From Gammaproteobacteria bacterium (GTDB lineage Bacteria; Pseudomonadota; Gammaproteobacteria; Steroidobacterales; Rariloculaceae), in the NCBI GenBank assembly GCA_022819855.1, contig JAJEGN010000012.1:384746-448745 (forward strand): a DNA stretch of 64,000 bases, in the 5' to 3' direction. Below are positions 16,571-24,223 of the stretch, in pieces. The translations under genes and the position numbers were made by a program. The notes under the pieces are model-generated. The model saw only the letters and a program-made list of their open reading frames with translations. It was not told the origin of the DNA and searched no databases. The stretch's first letter is position 1, and each line of letters starts with the position of its first letter.

Positions 16571-18091
16571 ATGTCGACCAGCAATTCACGAGTCATCTCC
16601 AACCGCGCCGTTTCCAGCGTTTCCTTCCTGCTCGTCGGACTCGGAGCCCTGGGCCTGAGCGCCTGCACCGAGACGCCTCCCGCCGAGTTTGACCTCGTCA
16701 TCGTGAACGGCCGGGTCATGGACCCCGAAACGGGGCTCGATGCCGTGCGCAACGTCGGGATCAACGACGGCCAGATAGTCACAATTACCGAAGAAGGCCT
16801 CGTGGGCAGCGACACCATCGACGCTACCGGTCTGGTCGTGGCTCCCGGCTTCATCGATCTGCACGCCCATGGCCAGGACCCCGTCAGCAACCGGCTGCAG
16901 GCCCAGGACGGCGTCACCACCGCACTTGAACTCGAAGTCGGCGTCTACCCGGTGGGTGACTGGCTGGCCTCCCGCGCGGGAACGGCGCCCATCAATTACG
17001 GAGCCACGGTCGGCCACTGGGGGGCCCGCGTCAAACTGATCGATGGCCTGGATGTGGGCCACTTTCCGACGCTGACGGCCGAGGAGACGCTCCGGATGGA
17101 CCAGGGGAACTATGCCTATGAGGTACTCTCCGACGAAGAGATCCACGAGCTTGCCGAGCTGATGGAAACCGGGCTGCAGGAGGGCGGACTGGGATTGGGT
17201 TTCGGAATCACCTACACCCCCGGAGCCTCCCGGACGGAGATTTTCAGGCTCTTCCAACTGGCCGAGCGGCTCGGAGTTGCCGCGTACGTTCATGTGCGCG
17301 CAGACAATTCGGACGGTCTTCTGGGTCCGTTTCAGGAAGTGATCGCCCTTGCCGCAAGCACGGGCGCCTCCCTGCACATCGTGCACATGAACAGCAGCGC
17401 CGATGAAGAAGCTCGAGTCGCGCTCGAAATGATCCGGGGCGCAGTGGGCCGCGGTCTGGACGTCACCACCGAGTCGTATCCCTACACGGCCGGCTCAACG
17501 CTGATCGAGTCGGCCCTGTTCGACCCCTGGGAGGGATTGACCGACGAGGAATACCAGCTCCTGCAGTGGCCGCCGACCGGGGAACGATTGACGACCGAGA
17601 CCTTCAACCGGTACCGGGCCGAAGGCGGCTGGGTGATCATCCATGGCCGCCAGGAAGACACCAACGAGTGGATCGTGGCCCAACCCGACGTGATCGTTGC
17701 AAGCGACGGGATCCCGTTTCTATACGGACCTGCCCACCCCCGCGGAGCCGGAACCTTCGCCAGGGTGCTCGGTTACTACAGCCGGGAGCGCGGGGCGCTC
17801 TCGCTCATGGACGCGCTCAGCAAGATGACCATCCAGCCGGCCCGGCGTCTCGAAGCCGTGGCGCCCGCGATGCGCAGTAAAGGGAGGGTCCAGGAAGGCG
17901 CCGACGCCGATCTGACGCTCTTTGATCCCGACCGCATCGTGGACCGCGCCACCTACACGGACGGCGATGTTCCGTCGGAGGGAATCACGCATGTGCTGGT
18001 GGGAGGAACCGCCGTGGTTCGCGACGGTCAGTTTGTGGACGGCGTGTTTCCCGGCCGGGCCATAACGGGACAATCGTCGTCCATCCCTTGA
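16571..18091 (+). CDS. D-aminoacylase-like amidohydrolase, predicted lipoprotein
   Basis: This 506-residue protein starts at the ATG at 16571, behind GGAG. It has a lipobox (LGLSAC, Cys32) and then an amidohydrolase domain of the N-acyl-D-amino-acid deacylase/dihydroorotase type. Metal-ligand motifs are visible: FIDLHAH with His98 and His100, AYVHVRADN, LHIVHMNSSA, and VASDGIPF with the late Asp. The usual Cys ligand of D-aminoacylase falls in TTALELEVGV, where a Glu probably takes its place, as in one branch of the family. The C-terminus shows QPARRLE and the GRVQEGADADLTLFDP motif. It probably hydrolyses an acylated amino acid or a related amide in the periplasm. It is preceded by a decayed flavin monooxygenase and is close to the hydantoin operon. 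Confidence 0.85.
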   Translation: MSTSNSRVISNRAVSSVSFLLVGLGALGLSACTETPPAEFDLVIVNGRVMDPETGLDAVRNVGINDGQIVTITEEGLVGSDTIDATGLVVAPGFIDLHAHGQDPVSNRLQAQDGVTTALELEVGVYPVGDWLASRAGTAPINYGATVGHWGARVKLIDGLDVGHFPTLTAEETLRMDQGNYAYEVLSDEEIHELAELMETGLQEGGLGLGFGITYTPGASRTEIFRLFQLAERLGVAAYVHVRADNSDGLLGPFQEVIALAASTGASLHIVHMNSSADEEARVALEMIRGAVGRGLDVTTESYPYTAGSTLIESALFDPWEGLTDEEYQLLQWPPTGERLTTETFNRYRAEGGWVIIHGRQEDTNEWIVAQPDVIVASDGIPFLYGPAHPRGAGTFARVLGYYSRERGALSLMDALSKMTIQPARRLEAVAPAMRSKGRVQEGADADLTLFDPDRIVDRATYTDGDVPSEGITHVLVGGTAVVRDGQFVDGVFPGRAITGQSSSIP

Positions 18092-18135
18092 AGGTCCCGC
18101 TCGGCGTGACGTCGATTCGACGATCGGGCAATCAA

Positions 18136-19392
18136 TCAAAGCGCCAGGGCCGCATCGAGATCCCGGTGCTCGAACGCGGACGCCATGGCGTCCATGGCGG
18201 GACGCGACAGGCCGGAGCGTTGAGCAGCATGACGCCAATCGCGCGTGATCCTCGCGACGTCGCGCACCACGGTTCGCGCGTCGTCCTCCTTCATCCCGAA
18301 ATACGGCGCGACCTCCAGTGCGAGTTCGATCGATGCGCTCGTGTCCTCGAGGTCGATCGCTGTGGACAGGAAACGCGGCTTGACCTCGACTGGCGTCGGA
18401 TTCAGGTCGTAGGCCGGCGACAAGCGCCAACCGGCATTGCCGACATAAAGGAACCCGTGATTTCTCAGGTGGTCGTCGGTATTGGATACCAACACGTTGA
18501 ATACGATGCGGCGCCAAAGTTCAGCGAGATCCACTCTGGGCGCCGCGCCATGCTGACGAAGTACGTCGGCGATCTCCATGTAGCTGCGGCTGTCACGCTC
18601 GTCGGCACTCAGCATGCTCATCGCGGACAGGAACGGAATCCGCCAACGCCCTCGCCGATCGAATCGACGAACGACGAGGACAGCACGATCGTCGACGGGG
18701 ACAACCTGCCGTTCGGGCACGTCGATACCCGCGCGTCCGGCGAGCGACAAGGTGACCGCCTCCCAGCGGACGGTATCCGCCCAATCGTCCTGCTTGGGAA
18801 ATTTCGCAATTGCCAGACTTCCGTCCAGTTCGAGCACTGATGCCTTTGGTCGTGCGCCCCCCAGCGAGGATCCCGGCGCAAGCAGCAACGCAATCGTATC
18901 CTCGCCACCGCCATCGGACGCGACTTGATCGCTGGCCGCAAGCAGCCTCGGCAACTCGATCAATGGCGGCACAGGATCGCGACGGGCGTCACTCAGGAAC
19001 GGCCCGCCGGGCTCGGCGGCAAACCGGAGTGCGCCCTGGCGCGACCGGTCGCTGACCCTCAGCAAACAGTCGAACTCCGAAAGGCTGCGGGGCGTGCGGT
19101 TCTCAAGCCGTGCCTGGAGACGTTCAGCCTGAATCATCAGCGTCCTGCCCCAGCGGTCCGGCGCCGAATCTCCCAACGCACCGAACAGCGCCCGACCGGC
19201 CGGCGTATGATGCGTTCCGGGGCCGAGCGTCAACGCCGGCTCCAGTGCGAAACGCTCCGGGTGGTCAAGCCAACCGGGATCGTATTCGAACGACGCGCTT
19301 TCCCGGCCGCGGTGAACACGGCCAAAGACGCGGCCAACCAGCAAGGTGTGGCCATGCAGGTCGATATATACCCACGCTTCGCTGGCCATCAT
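18136..19392 (-). CDS. hipA: HipA-type serine/threonine kinase toxin
   Basis: This 418-residue protein starts at the ATG at 19392, which overlaps the hipB stop (ATGA). It has the HipA N-terminal domain (VYIDLHGHTLLVGRVFG) and the kinase domain. The glycine-rich SSLGGARPKASV is followed by LAIAKFPKQDD with the ATP-binding lysine, then FNVLVSNTDDHLRNHGF with the catalytic Asp, and LSPAYDLNPTP with the metal-binding Asp. In E. coli, HipA phosphorylates glutamyl-tRNA synthetase and causes dormancy. The target here is unknown. All catalytic elements look intact, so the toxin is probably active. Expression should be held down by HipB. Confidence 0.92.
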   Translation of the reverse strand: MMASEAWVYIDLHGHTLLVGRVFGRVHRGRESASFEYDPGWLDHPERFALEPALTLGPGTHHTPAGRALFGALGDSAPDRWGRTLMIQAERLQARLENRTPRSLSEFDCLLRVSDRSRQGALRFAAEPGGPFLSDARRDPVPPLIELPRLLAASDQVASDGGGEDTIALLLAPGSSLGGARPKASVLELDGSLAIAKFPKQDDWADTVRWEAVTLSLAGRAGIDVPERQVVPVDDRAVLVVRRFDRRGRWRIPFLSAMSMLSADERDSRSYMEIADVLRQHGAAPRVDLAELWRRIVFNVLVSNTDDHLRNHGFLYVGNAGWRLSPAYDLNPTPVEVKPRFLSTAIDLEDTSASIELALEVAPYFGMKEDDARTVVRDVARITRDWRHAAQRSGLSRPAMDAMASAFEHRDLDAALAL

Positions 19393-19715
19393 CGGTTCCC
19401 GCGTGGAGCAGAATGTCGGATCCGTTGCGGCAGCGCCTCGTCGGCAAGGTCCAGACCCACGATGTCGTGGCGGGCGTCGGCCAATTCGCCCACTCGGTCG
19501 ACAATTCCCAGAACGAATAGCGTCGTGGCGTAGGTACCGGCTGCCACACGAGGATCGCCTTTTTCGAGTCTGGACAGGGTGGTACGACTCACACCGACAC
19601 GCGCCGCCATGATTTCGGTGGAGATGCGGCGACGCCGCCTCGCGTCCCGCAGGTCCCCGCCGAGCTTGCGAAGCGCGCGTATCACCGGCACTGGCAATGT
19701 GTTCGATTTCTTCAT
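19389..19715 (-). CDS. hipB: HipB-type XRE-family antitoxin
   Basis: This 108-residue DNA-binding protein with an XRE helix-turn-helix (GGDLRDARRRRRISTEIMAA, then RVGVSRTTLSRLEKGDPRVA) sits immediately upstream of hipA and overlaps its start. HipB proteins neutralise HipA and repress the operon. The C-terminal tail is longer than in E. coli HipB and ends in basic residues. The upstream region is AT-rich and contains an inverted repeat that includes the start codon. Confidence 0.9.
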   Translation of the reverse strand: MKKSNTLPVPVIRALRKLGGDLRDARRRRRISTEIMAARVGVSRTTLSRLEKGDPRVAAGTYATTLFVLGIVDRVGELADARHDIVGLDLADEALPQRIRHSAPRGNR

Positions 19716-19764
19716 AAAGATTTATAAACTGAACGATAATAACCTTAGTGTACATTTTATGAAG
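19710..19764 (-). promoter_or_regulatory. hipBA promoter/operator region
   Basis: The hipB upstream region is markedly AT-rich compared with its surroundings. It has inverted arms CTTCATAAA (19710-19718) and TTTATGAAG (19756-19764), plus an internal palindrome TTTATAAA (19721-19728). On the minus strand a TTGACT at 19768-19763 could be a -35. One arm covers the hipB start codon. Autoregulation by HipB through inverted repeats is known for the family. The exact sites are inferred. Confidence 0.45.
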
Positions 19765-19814
19765 TCAATGGAGAACTGCTTGACTGCACTCGATACGCGC
19801 GGCATCGTTCCGTC

Positions 19815-20564
19815 ATGAGCAAAGTCATGGGAGTGTTACTTGGCGCGGCGTCCCTGGCGGTTTTCGCCGCAGCGACTGTCCGGGGCCAGCAGCCCGGCGC
19901 GCAGCAACGCGCTCCGATCGATCTGACCGGTTACTGGGTGTCCGTGGTCACCGAGGACTGGCGCTGGCGCATGATCACGCCGCCGCCGGGCGATTACGCC
20001 AGTGTGCCGATGACACCGGCAGCTTGGATCGTGGCGGAGCAGTGGGACCTGGAGGCCGACGTTCGCGACGGCAACGCCTGCCGGCCCTACGGCGCGGGCG
20101 GCATCATGCGGGTCCCCACGCGCCTGCGGATCTCGTGGCTCGATCCTGAAACTCTGCAGCTTGAAACGGACGCCGGTTCCCAGACGCGCGTGTTCCACTT
20201 CGGTGAATTCGAGCCGATCCCGGAACCCGACTGGCAGGGCAACTCGGTCGCCGAGTGGGAGATGAGCGGCGGCCGCGGCTCCGTCACCGGAGGCAGCCTC
20301 AAGGTCGTGTCGACCGGGTTCAGGGCCGGCTACCTGCGCTGGAACGGCGTGCCCTACAGCGACCGGGCGGTCGTTACCGAGTACTTCGACCGCTACGGAG
20401 CCTTCGGCCAGGAGTGGATCACGGTCACGACGGTCGTCGAGGACCCACTCTATCTCTCCGATCCCTTCATCGTGACGTCCGACTTTCGCAGGGTAGCGGA
20501 CGGCTCCGGCTGGAATCCGACGCCTTGCGTGACCGACCCGCCCGTTATCGGGACGGAGAACTGA
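19815..20564 (+). CDS. Secreted protein, divergent member of the two-cysteine family
   Basis: This 249-residue protein has a signal peptide (GVLLGAASLAVFAAATVRG) followed by IDLTGYWVSVVTEDWRWRM. It is shorter than its relatives, and its core is altered: instead of GRWDGDTLVV it reads GGSLKVVSTGF. The later features remain recognisable: SDRAVVTEYFDR, VTTVVEDPLYLSDPFIV, and two cysteines (GNACRPYG and TPCVTD) matching the shared pair. It starts 99 bp upstream-divergent from hipB. It overlaps the 3' end of the convergent MBL-fold gene by 20 bp. Function unknown. Family assignment rests on the order of motifs rather than strong identity. Confidence 0.7.
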   Translation: MSKVMGVLLGAASLAVFAAATVRGQQPGAQQRAPIDLTGYWVSVVTEDWRWRMITPPPGDYASVPMTPAAWIVAEQWDLEADVRDGNACRPYGAGGIMRVPTRLRISWLDPETLQLETDAGSQTRVFHFGEFEPIPEPDWQGNSVAEWEMSGGRGSVTGGSLKVVSTGFRAGYLRWNGVPYSDRAVVTEYFDRYGAFGQEWITVTTVVEDPLYLSDPFIVTSDFRRVADGSGWNPTPCVTDPPVIGTEN

Positions 20565-21498
20565 GGCTCAGGTAGACGGCTTCGACGAACATCTCGGTCG
20601 TCCAGTCGTCACGCCCCTGCCCGTACCGCGAGTCGTATTCGAACGCCGGTTCCGCCTGCTTGATCTCCTCGAGGCTCATGCCGCGGTCCATCCAGGCTCG
20701 GATGCGGTCGTGGACGATCGTCACCATGTCCCGATAACGCAACAGATCGCTTTCGTCGCAGATGCGGCCGTGCCCGGGCACGATCAAGGTGCCTCCCTCG
20801 CTGAGCGTGTCGGCAATCGCGATATCCAGCAGGTTATTGAGCGCATCGAGGACCCCCTCGATGCTGCCGCCGTTATCGAGATCGATGTAGGGCCAGGAAT
20901 CCAGGCGAAACACGTCCCCGGCGGCGATGACGTCGGAACGGCGGAAATGAACGATCGAGTTGGTATCGTCCAGGGCATTCGGCTGATAAATGACCTCGAC
21001 GGGCTCGTTGTTGAAGTAGAGATCGAACCGGGGCACGAAGAACGTCTCGGTGGGTTGCAGTTCGACGCCGAAGTCCGCATCGAGCACCATGCGCAGCAGC
21101 AGGTTTTCGTGGCCGATCACGGCCGCGCCCACGTCGACGCCGCCGATCTGCGTGGCGTTGCCGCCGGTGAACGTGTCGCCGGCCGCCCGGATCGCCGCAT
21201 TGCCGCCGACACGGTCAGGATGCAAGCGCGTATTGACGATGTAGCGGATCGTGCCGTCGGCAATGTCGTCGATCGCCCGCAGCAGATCGGCGCTGTATTC
21301 GGCGGAGCCGGAGTCGACCAGGAGAACGCCGTTGTCGCCGGCGGAAACGACGACGTTGCCCCCCGCGCCGCTGATGAGCCAGATCGGGCCTTCGACATGG
21401 GTCGTGCGAAGGGACTGCCCCATAGCCGTCGAGACGCCGACCGTTGCGAGAAGGGCAAGTACCCCGGCAATCCGGTGGCCGATGACGCCCGCTGTCAC
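20545..21498 (-). CDS. MBL-fold protein with degenerate metal site, exported
   Basis: This 317-residue protein has a signal peptide (ending STAMGQ) and a metallo-beta-lactamase fold: GGNVVVSAGDNGVLLVDSG, NTRLHPDRVGGN, FRRSDVIAAGDVF and LIVPGHGRICD. In active enzymes the motif is THxHxDH. Here residues 90-96 read TRLHPDR, so the first and last histidines are arginines and only His93 and Asp95 remain. The HTDGD-type His before the SIVHF strand is also replaced (ALDDTNS). The VPGHG histidine is kept. The protein is probably inactive as a hydrolase or uses another site. Its ATG overlaps the stop of the upstream secreted gene (ATGA), so the two are translationally coupled. Confidence 0.83.
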   Translation of the reverse strand: MTAGVIGHRIAGVLALLATVGVSTAMGQSLRTTHVEGPIWLISGAGGNVVVSAGDNGVLLVDSGSAEYSADLLRAIDDIADGTIRYIVNTRLHPDRVGGNAAIRAAGDTFTGGNATQIGGVDVGAAVIGHENLLLRMVLDADFGVELQPTETFFVPRFDLYFNNEPVEVIYQPNALDDTNSIVHFRRSDVIAAGDVFRLDSWPYIDLDNGGSIEGVLDALNNLLDIAIADTLSEGGTLIVPGHGRICDESDLLRYRDMVTIVHDRIRAWMDRGMSLEEIKQAEPAFEYDSRYGQGRDDWTTEMFVEAVYLSLSSPSR

Positions 21499-22337
21499 TG
21501 CGCCTCTCCGGAGTTCAGCAGTTCCCTGAGCCGCTCACGGTACTCGGGCAATGTCGTTGCGGCCCCGCCGAGCGCAGCCTCGCGCGGGATCCCGTGATTG
21601 TTGCGGAACTCTTCCGCGTAAGTGTTCTCCCCGGGCAGGAAGTGCGGAACCTGGCCGCGCGGACGGTCGATCTCGACGGTCCCGCGGCAGGGGTAGGGCC
21701 GCATCGTCTGATTCGTGTCGAGCGCGAAGTTGCGCGTATGAATGTAGGGCTCTTCGAGGCTGTGCGGGTCGTCGAGAATGCTGATGAACGTCAGTATGTC
21801 GCCGTGCCGCGTCAGGAACTCGACCAGCACCGCTTCGTCGCTGTGCTCGACCCCGTTGCGTCGGATGCGCGACTCCTTCATGTCCGTGGTCGTGATTTCG
21901 AGCGCATTGCCGACCCAGCGTCCCGTCGAGAACCCCTGCCAGGTGTGGCGCTCATCGTCGCCGGGACGCGGGCGGCCATCCGTGTAGACGACCCGGAACC
22001 GGTTGTAGGACTCGTGCAGCAGATGCCAGGCCACGGTATCGAGGCTCTGCGGGTCCACTTCCTTCCAGACTCTGAGGTTGCCGTGCATCGCGGCGTAGTT
22101 CGCGGGATGCGGCGAGCACTGGTGCTCCGGCACGGTCAGCAAGGATGCGCTCCAGCTCAGTCCGCGCCGCCGCCCGGCTTCGTTGAGCGGCAGCCCCGTG
22201 AAATCGCCGATCTCCGGACCCGGTCCCCGCTCGATCTGATCCTCGTGGCGTATGCCGCGCCACTCGCCAACGAGGTCAACCTGGGCATAAGCGGAACTCG
22301 CCGCAACGAGAAGCACCATGCAGAGTCCGAGTCTCAT
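21495..22337 (-). CDS. Secreted protein of the two-cysteine family, coupled to the MBL gene
   Basis: This 280-residue exported protein starts at the ATG at 22337 with a GGGAG site; an ATG five codons upstream is the alternative. The signal peptide ends SSAYAQ and is followed by VDLVGEWRG. The family layout follows: HQCSPHPANYAAMHG, STGRWVGNALEITTTDMKE, NGVEHSDEAVLVEF, SILDDPHSLEEPYIHTRNF and YPCRGT. Both shared cysteines are present. It forms a two-gene operon with the MBL-fold gene. Function unknown; probably periplasmic. Confidence 0.76.
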   Translation of the reverse strand: MRLGLCMVLLVAASSAYAQVDLVGEWRGIRHEDQIERGPGPEIGDFTGLPLNEAGRRRGLSWSASLLTVPEHQCSPHPANYAAMHGNLRVWKEVDPQSLDTVAWHLLHESYNRFRVVYTDGRPRPGDDERHTWQGFSTGRWVGNALEITTTDMKESRIRRNGVEHSDEAVLVEFLTRHGDILTFISILDDPHSLEEPYIHTRNFALDTNQTMRPYPCRGTVEIDRPRGQVPHFLPGENTYAEEFRNNHGIPREAALGGAATTLPEYRERLRELLNSGEAQ

Positions 22338-22518
22338 TTGAGCTCCCTTCAACAGCGCCGGATTTCGCCTGTGGCTGTAACGACTCCGCCAAGTGTGCCA
22401 TATCGCAGAGCGCCGATCATCGGACGACTACCGCGCAAAGCAGGCACAATCGCGAATCTGAATTCAGGAGCCTCCAGGACGATTGGCAGCCGCACTTTCG
22501 CGCCAACGGATTCGTGGC

Positions 22519-23472
22519 TTAGCCGCTACCCTGCCGCCCGCCGGACCCCGCCCCGTCCGCCGTCCGCTCGAAGACGGTCGTGGCCGCGCCGATCATCGAA
22601 GCGACGTCGCTCAGGTTTGCGGGCACGATCAGGGTGTTGCCCTCCTTCGCGAGATTCCCGAACCGCTCCAGGTAGTCCTCGGCAACCCGAAGCTGCATCG
22701 CCTTGTCGCCGCCCTCCTGGTTCAGTGCCGCCGCGACCTTTCTCAGGCCTTCGGCGGTCGCCTCGGCCACCGCCAGGATGGCCGCGGCCTCACCCTCGGC
22801 CTCGTTGATCTGCTGCTGCTTGGCGGCTTCGGATTCCTTGATGACCCGTTGCTTCTCGCCCTCGGCTTCGTTGATTTTCGCGTCCCGTACACCTTCGGAC
22901 TCGAGCACGGTCGCGCGCTTCTCGCGCTCGGCGCGCATCTGCTTCTCCATGGCCGTCAACACGTCGTGGGGCGGGTTGATGTTCTTGATCTCGTAGCGCA
23001 GTACCTTCACGCCCCAGGGATTGGACGCCTGGTCCAGTTCCTCGACGACCCGCACGTTGATGTGGCTGCGTTCCTCGAAGGTCTTGTCAAGCTCGATCTT
23101 GCCGATCTCGCTGCGCAGCGTGGTCTGGGCGAGTTGCGCGATCGCAAAGAGGTAGTCGCCGATCCCGTAGGACGCCTTGCTCGCCTCCATGACCTGAAGG
23201 TAGAGCACGCCGTCAACGCCCACCTGGACGTTATCCGACGTGATGCAGATCTGCTCCTCGACGTCGATGGCCTGTTCCTTGAGCGTATGGCGGTAGGCCA
23301 CCCGCTCGAGGAACGGTATGAGTATGTGGAAGCCCGCCCCGAGCGTTCTCGAGTACTTGCCGAGGCTCTCGACGATGTATGCGTTCTGCTGCGGCACGAC
23401 GACCGCCGTCTTGATGACGACGATGATGGCCACGATGGCGATCGCCAGGGCCACGATGAAACCAAAATCCAT
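22519..23472 (-). CDS. SPFH/Band 7 membrane protein (QmcA/stomatin-like)
   Basis: This 317-residue protein has one N-terminal membrane helix (FIVALAIAIVAIIVVIKTAVV) and then the SPFH domain: VPQQNAYIVESLGKYSRTLG, AGFHILIPF, DNVQVGVDGVLYLQV, ELDKTFEERSHIN, and a WGVKVLRYEIKNINPP segment. A coiled coil rich in Glu and Ala follows (EKRATVLESEGVRDAKINEA onward). It assembles in membrane microdomains and is linked to membrane quality control. It lies 14 bp downstream of an NfeD-family gene, the standard operon partner. Confidence 0.93.
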   Translation of the reverse strand: MDFGFIVALAIAIVAIIVVIKTAVVVPQQNAYIVESLGKYSRTLGAGFHILIPFLERVAYRHTLKEQAIDVEEQICITSDNVQVGVDGVLYLQVMEASKASYGIGDYLFAIAQLAQTTLRSEIGKIELDKTFEERSHINVRVVEELDQASNPWGVKVLRYEIKNINPPHDVLTAMEKQMRAEREKRATVLESEGVRDAKINEAEGEKQRVIKESEAAKQQQINEAEGEAAAILAVAEATAEGLRKVAAALNQEGGDKAMQLRVAEDYLERFGNLAKEGNTLIVPANLSDVASMIGAATTVFERTADGAGSGGRQGSG

Positions 23473-23486
23473 TTGATGCTCCTTCC

Positions 23487-23948
23487 TTAGTTCGAGGGAT
23501 CGGTGACCGAATCGTCAGGCATCGCTTCGATGCCCAACTCCACTCCGTCGGCGGCCACGACACGCGCTTCGGAGCCCGACTCGATCAGCGCCCCGCCCAC
23601 GTTGACGGCCGTCCATTGCGAGCCTCGCAACCTGACGCGAGTGCGGCCGTCAGGCGGTACGTTCTCGTTCACCGCGACCCGGGCGCCGATGGAATTGCCC
23701 TGAAATTCCTTCGTCCGCCCGCGCAGCTTGTCATAGAGCCGCTGCCTGAACAGTACCATGGAGGCGATGGCGAGCACGGCGAACGACAACCATTGACCCC
23801 AGATCGGCATCGAAATGCCGCTGAATTCGATCAGGCCGACAAGGATGGCGGCCGCGCCGACGAAAATCAGGTAGAACGCCGCATCGACCGCGAACAGCTC
23901 CGCGCCCATGAGCAGAAACCCCACGATCAGCCAGCCCCACCAGACCAT
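23487..23948 (-). CDS. NfeD family membrane protein
   Basis: This 153-residue protein has two to three N-terminal transmembrane helices (GWLIVGFLLMGAELFAVDAA; FYLIFVGAAAILVGLIEF; WLSFAVLAIASMVLF) followed by a C-terminal OB-fold domain (GNSIGARVAVNENV, RVRLRGSQWTAV, EARVVAADGVEL). It is the short NfeD form without a ClpP-like protease domain. It pairs with stomatin-like proteins in membrane microdomains and is transcribed just ahead of the Band 7 gene. Confidence 0.92.
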   Translation of the reverse strand: MVWWGWLIVGFLLMGAELFAVDAAFYLIFVGAAAILVGLIEFSGISMPIWGQWLSFAVLAIASMVLFRQRLYDKLRGRTKEFQGNSIGARVAVNENVPPDGRTRVRLRGSQWTAVNVGGALIESGSEARVVAADGVELGIEAMPDDSVTDPSN

Positions 23949-24223
23949 GTCACCCTCCTTCGCCGCGAACCCGCGCTGCGGCAGCGTATCAAATCGTCAG
24001 GCGATTTCCACTGTCCCGGCCCACGCTTCGCGAACCGTTCACGTAGCCGGCATCGCCGGACCGGCGCCAGGCGTGACCTGCCTGCTTTTCCGGGCGACGG
24101 TGGCTGCAATCTGCGGTCCCCGGGCCGATATCCATTTCGGGCGAACCTTGCATGCGCTGACGGACACCGTTCGCTCGCCACAATATCCGCTCACGGACCG
24201 AACGCCGGCGGCGCAGCGCTCTG

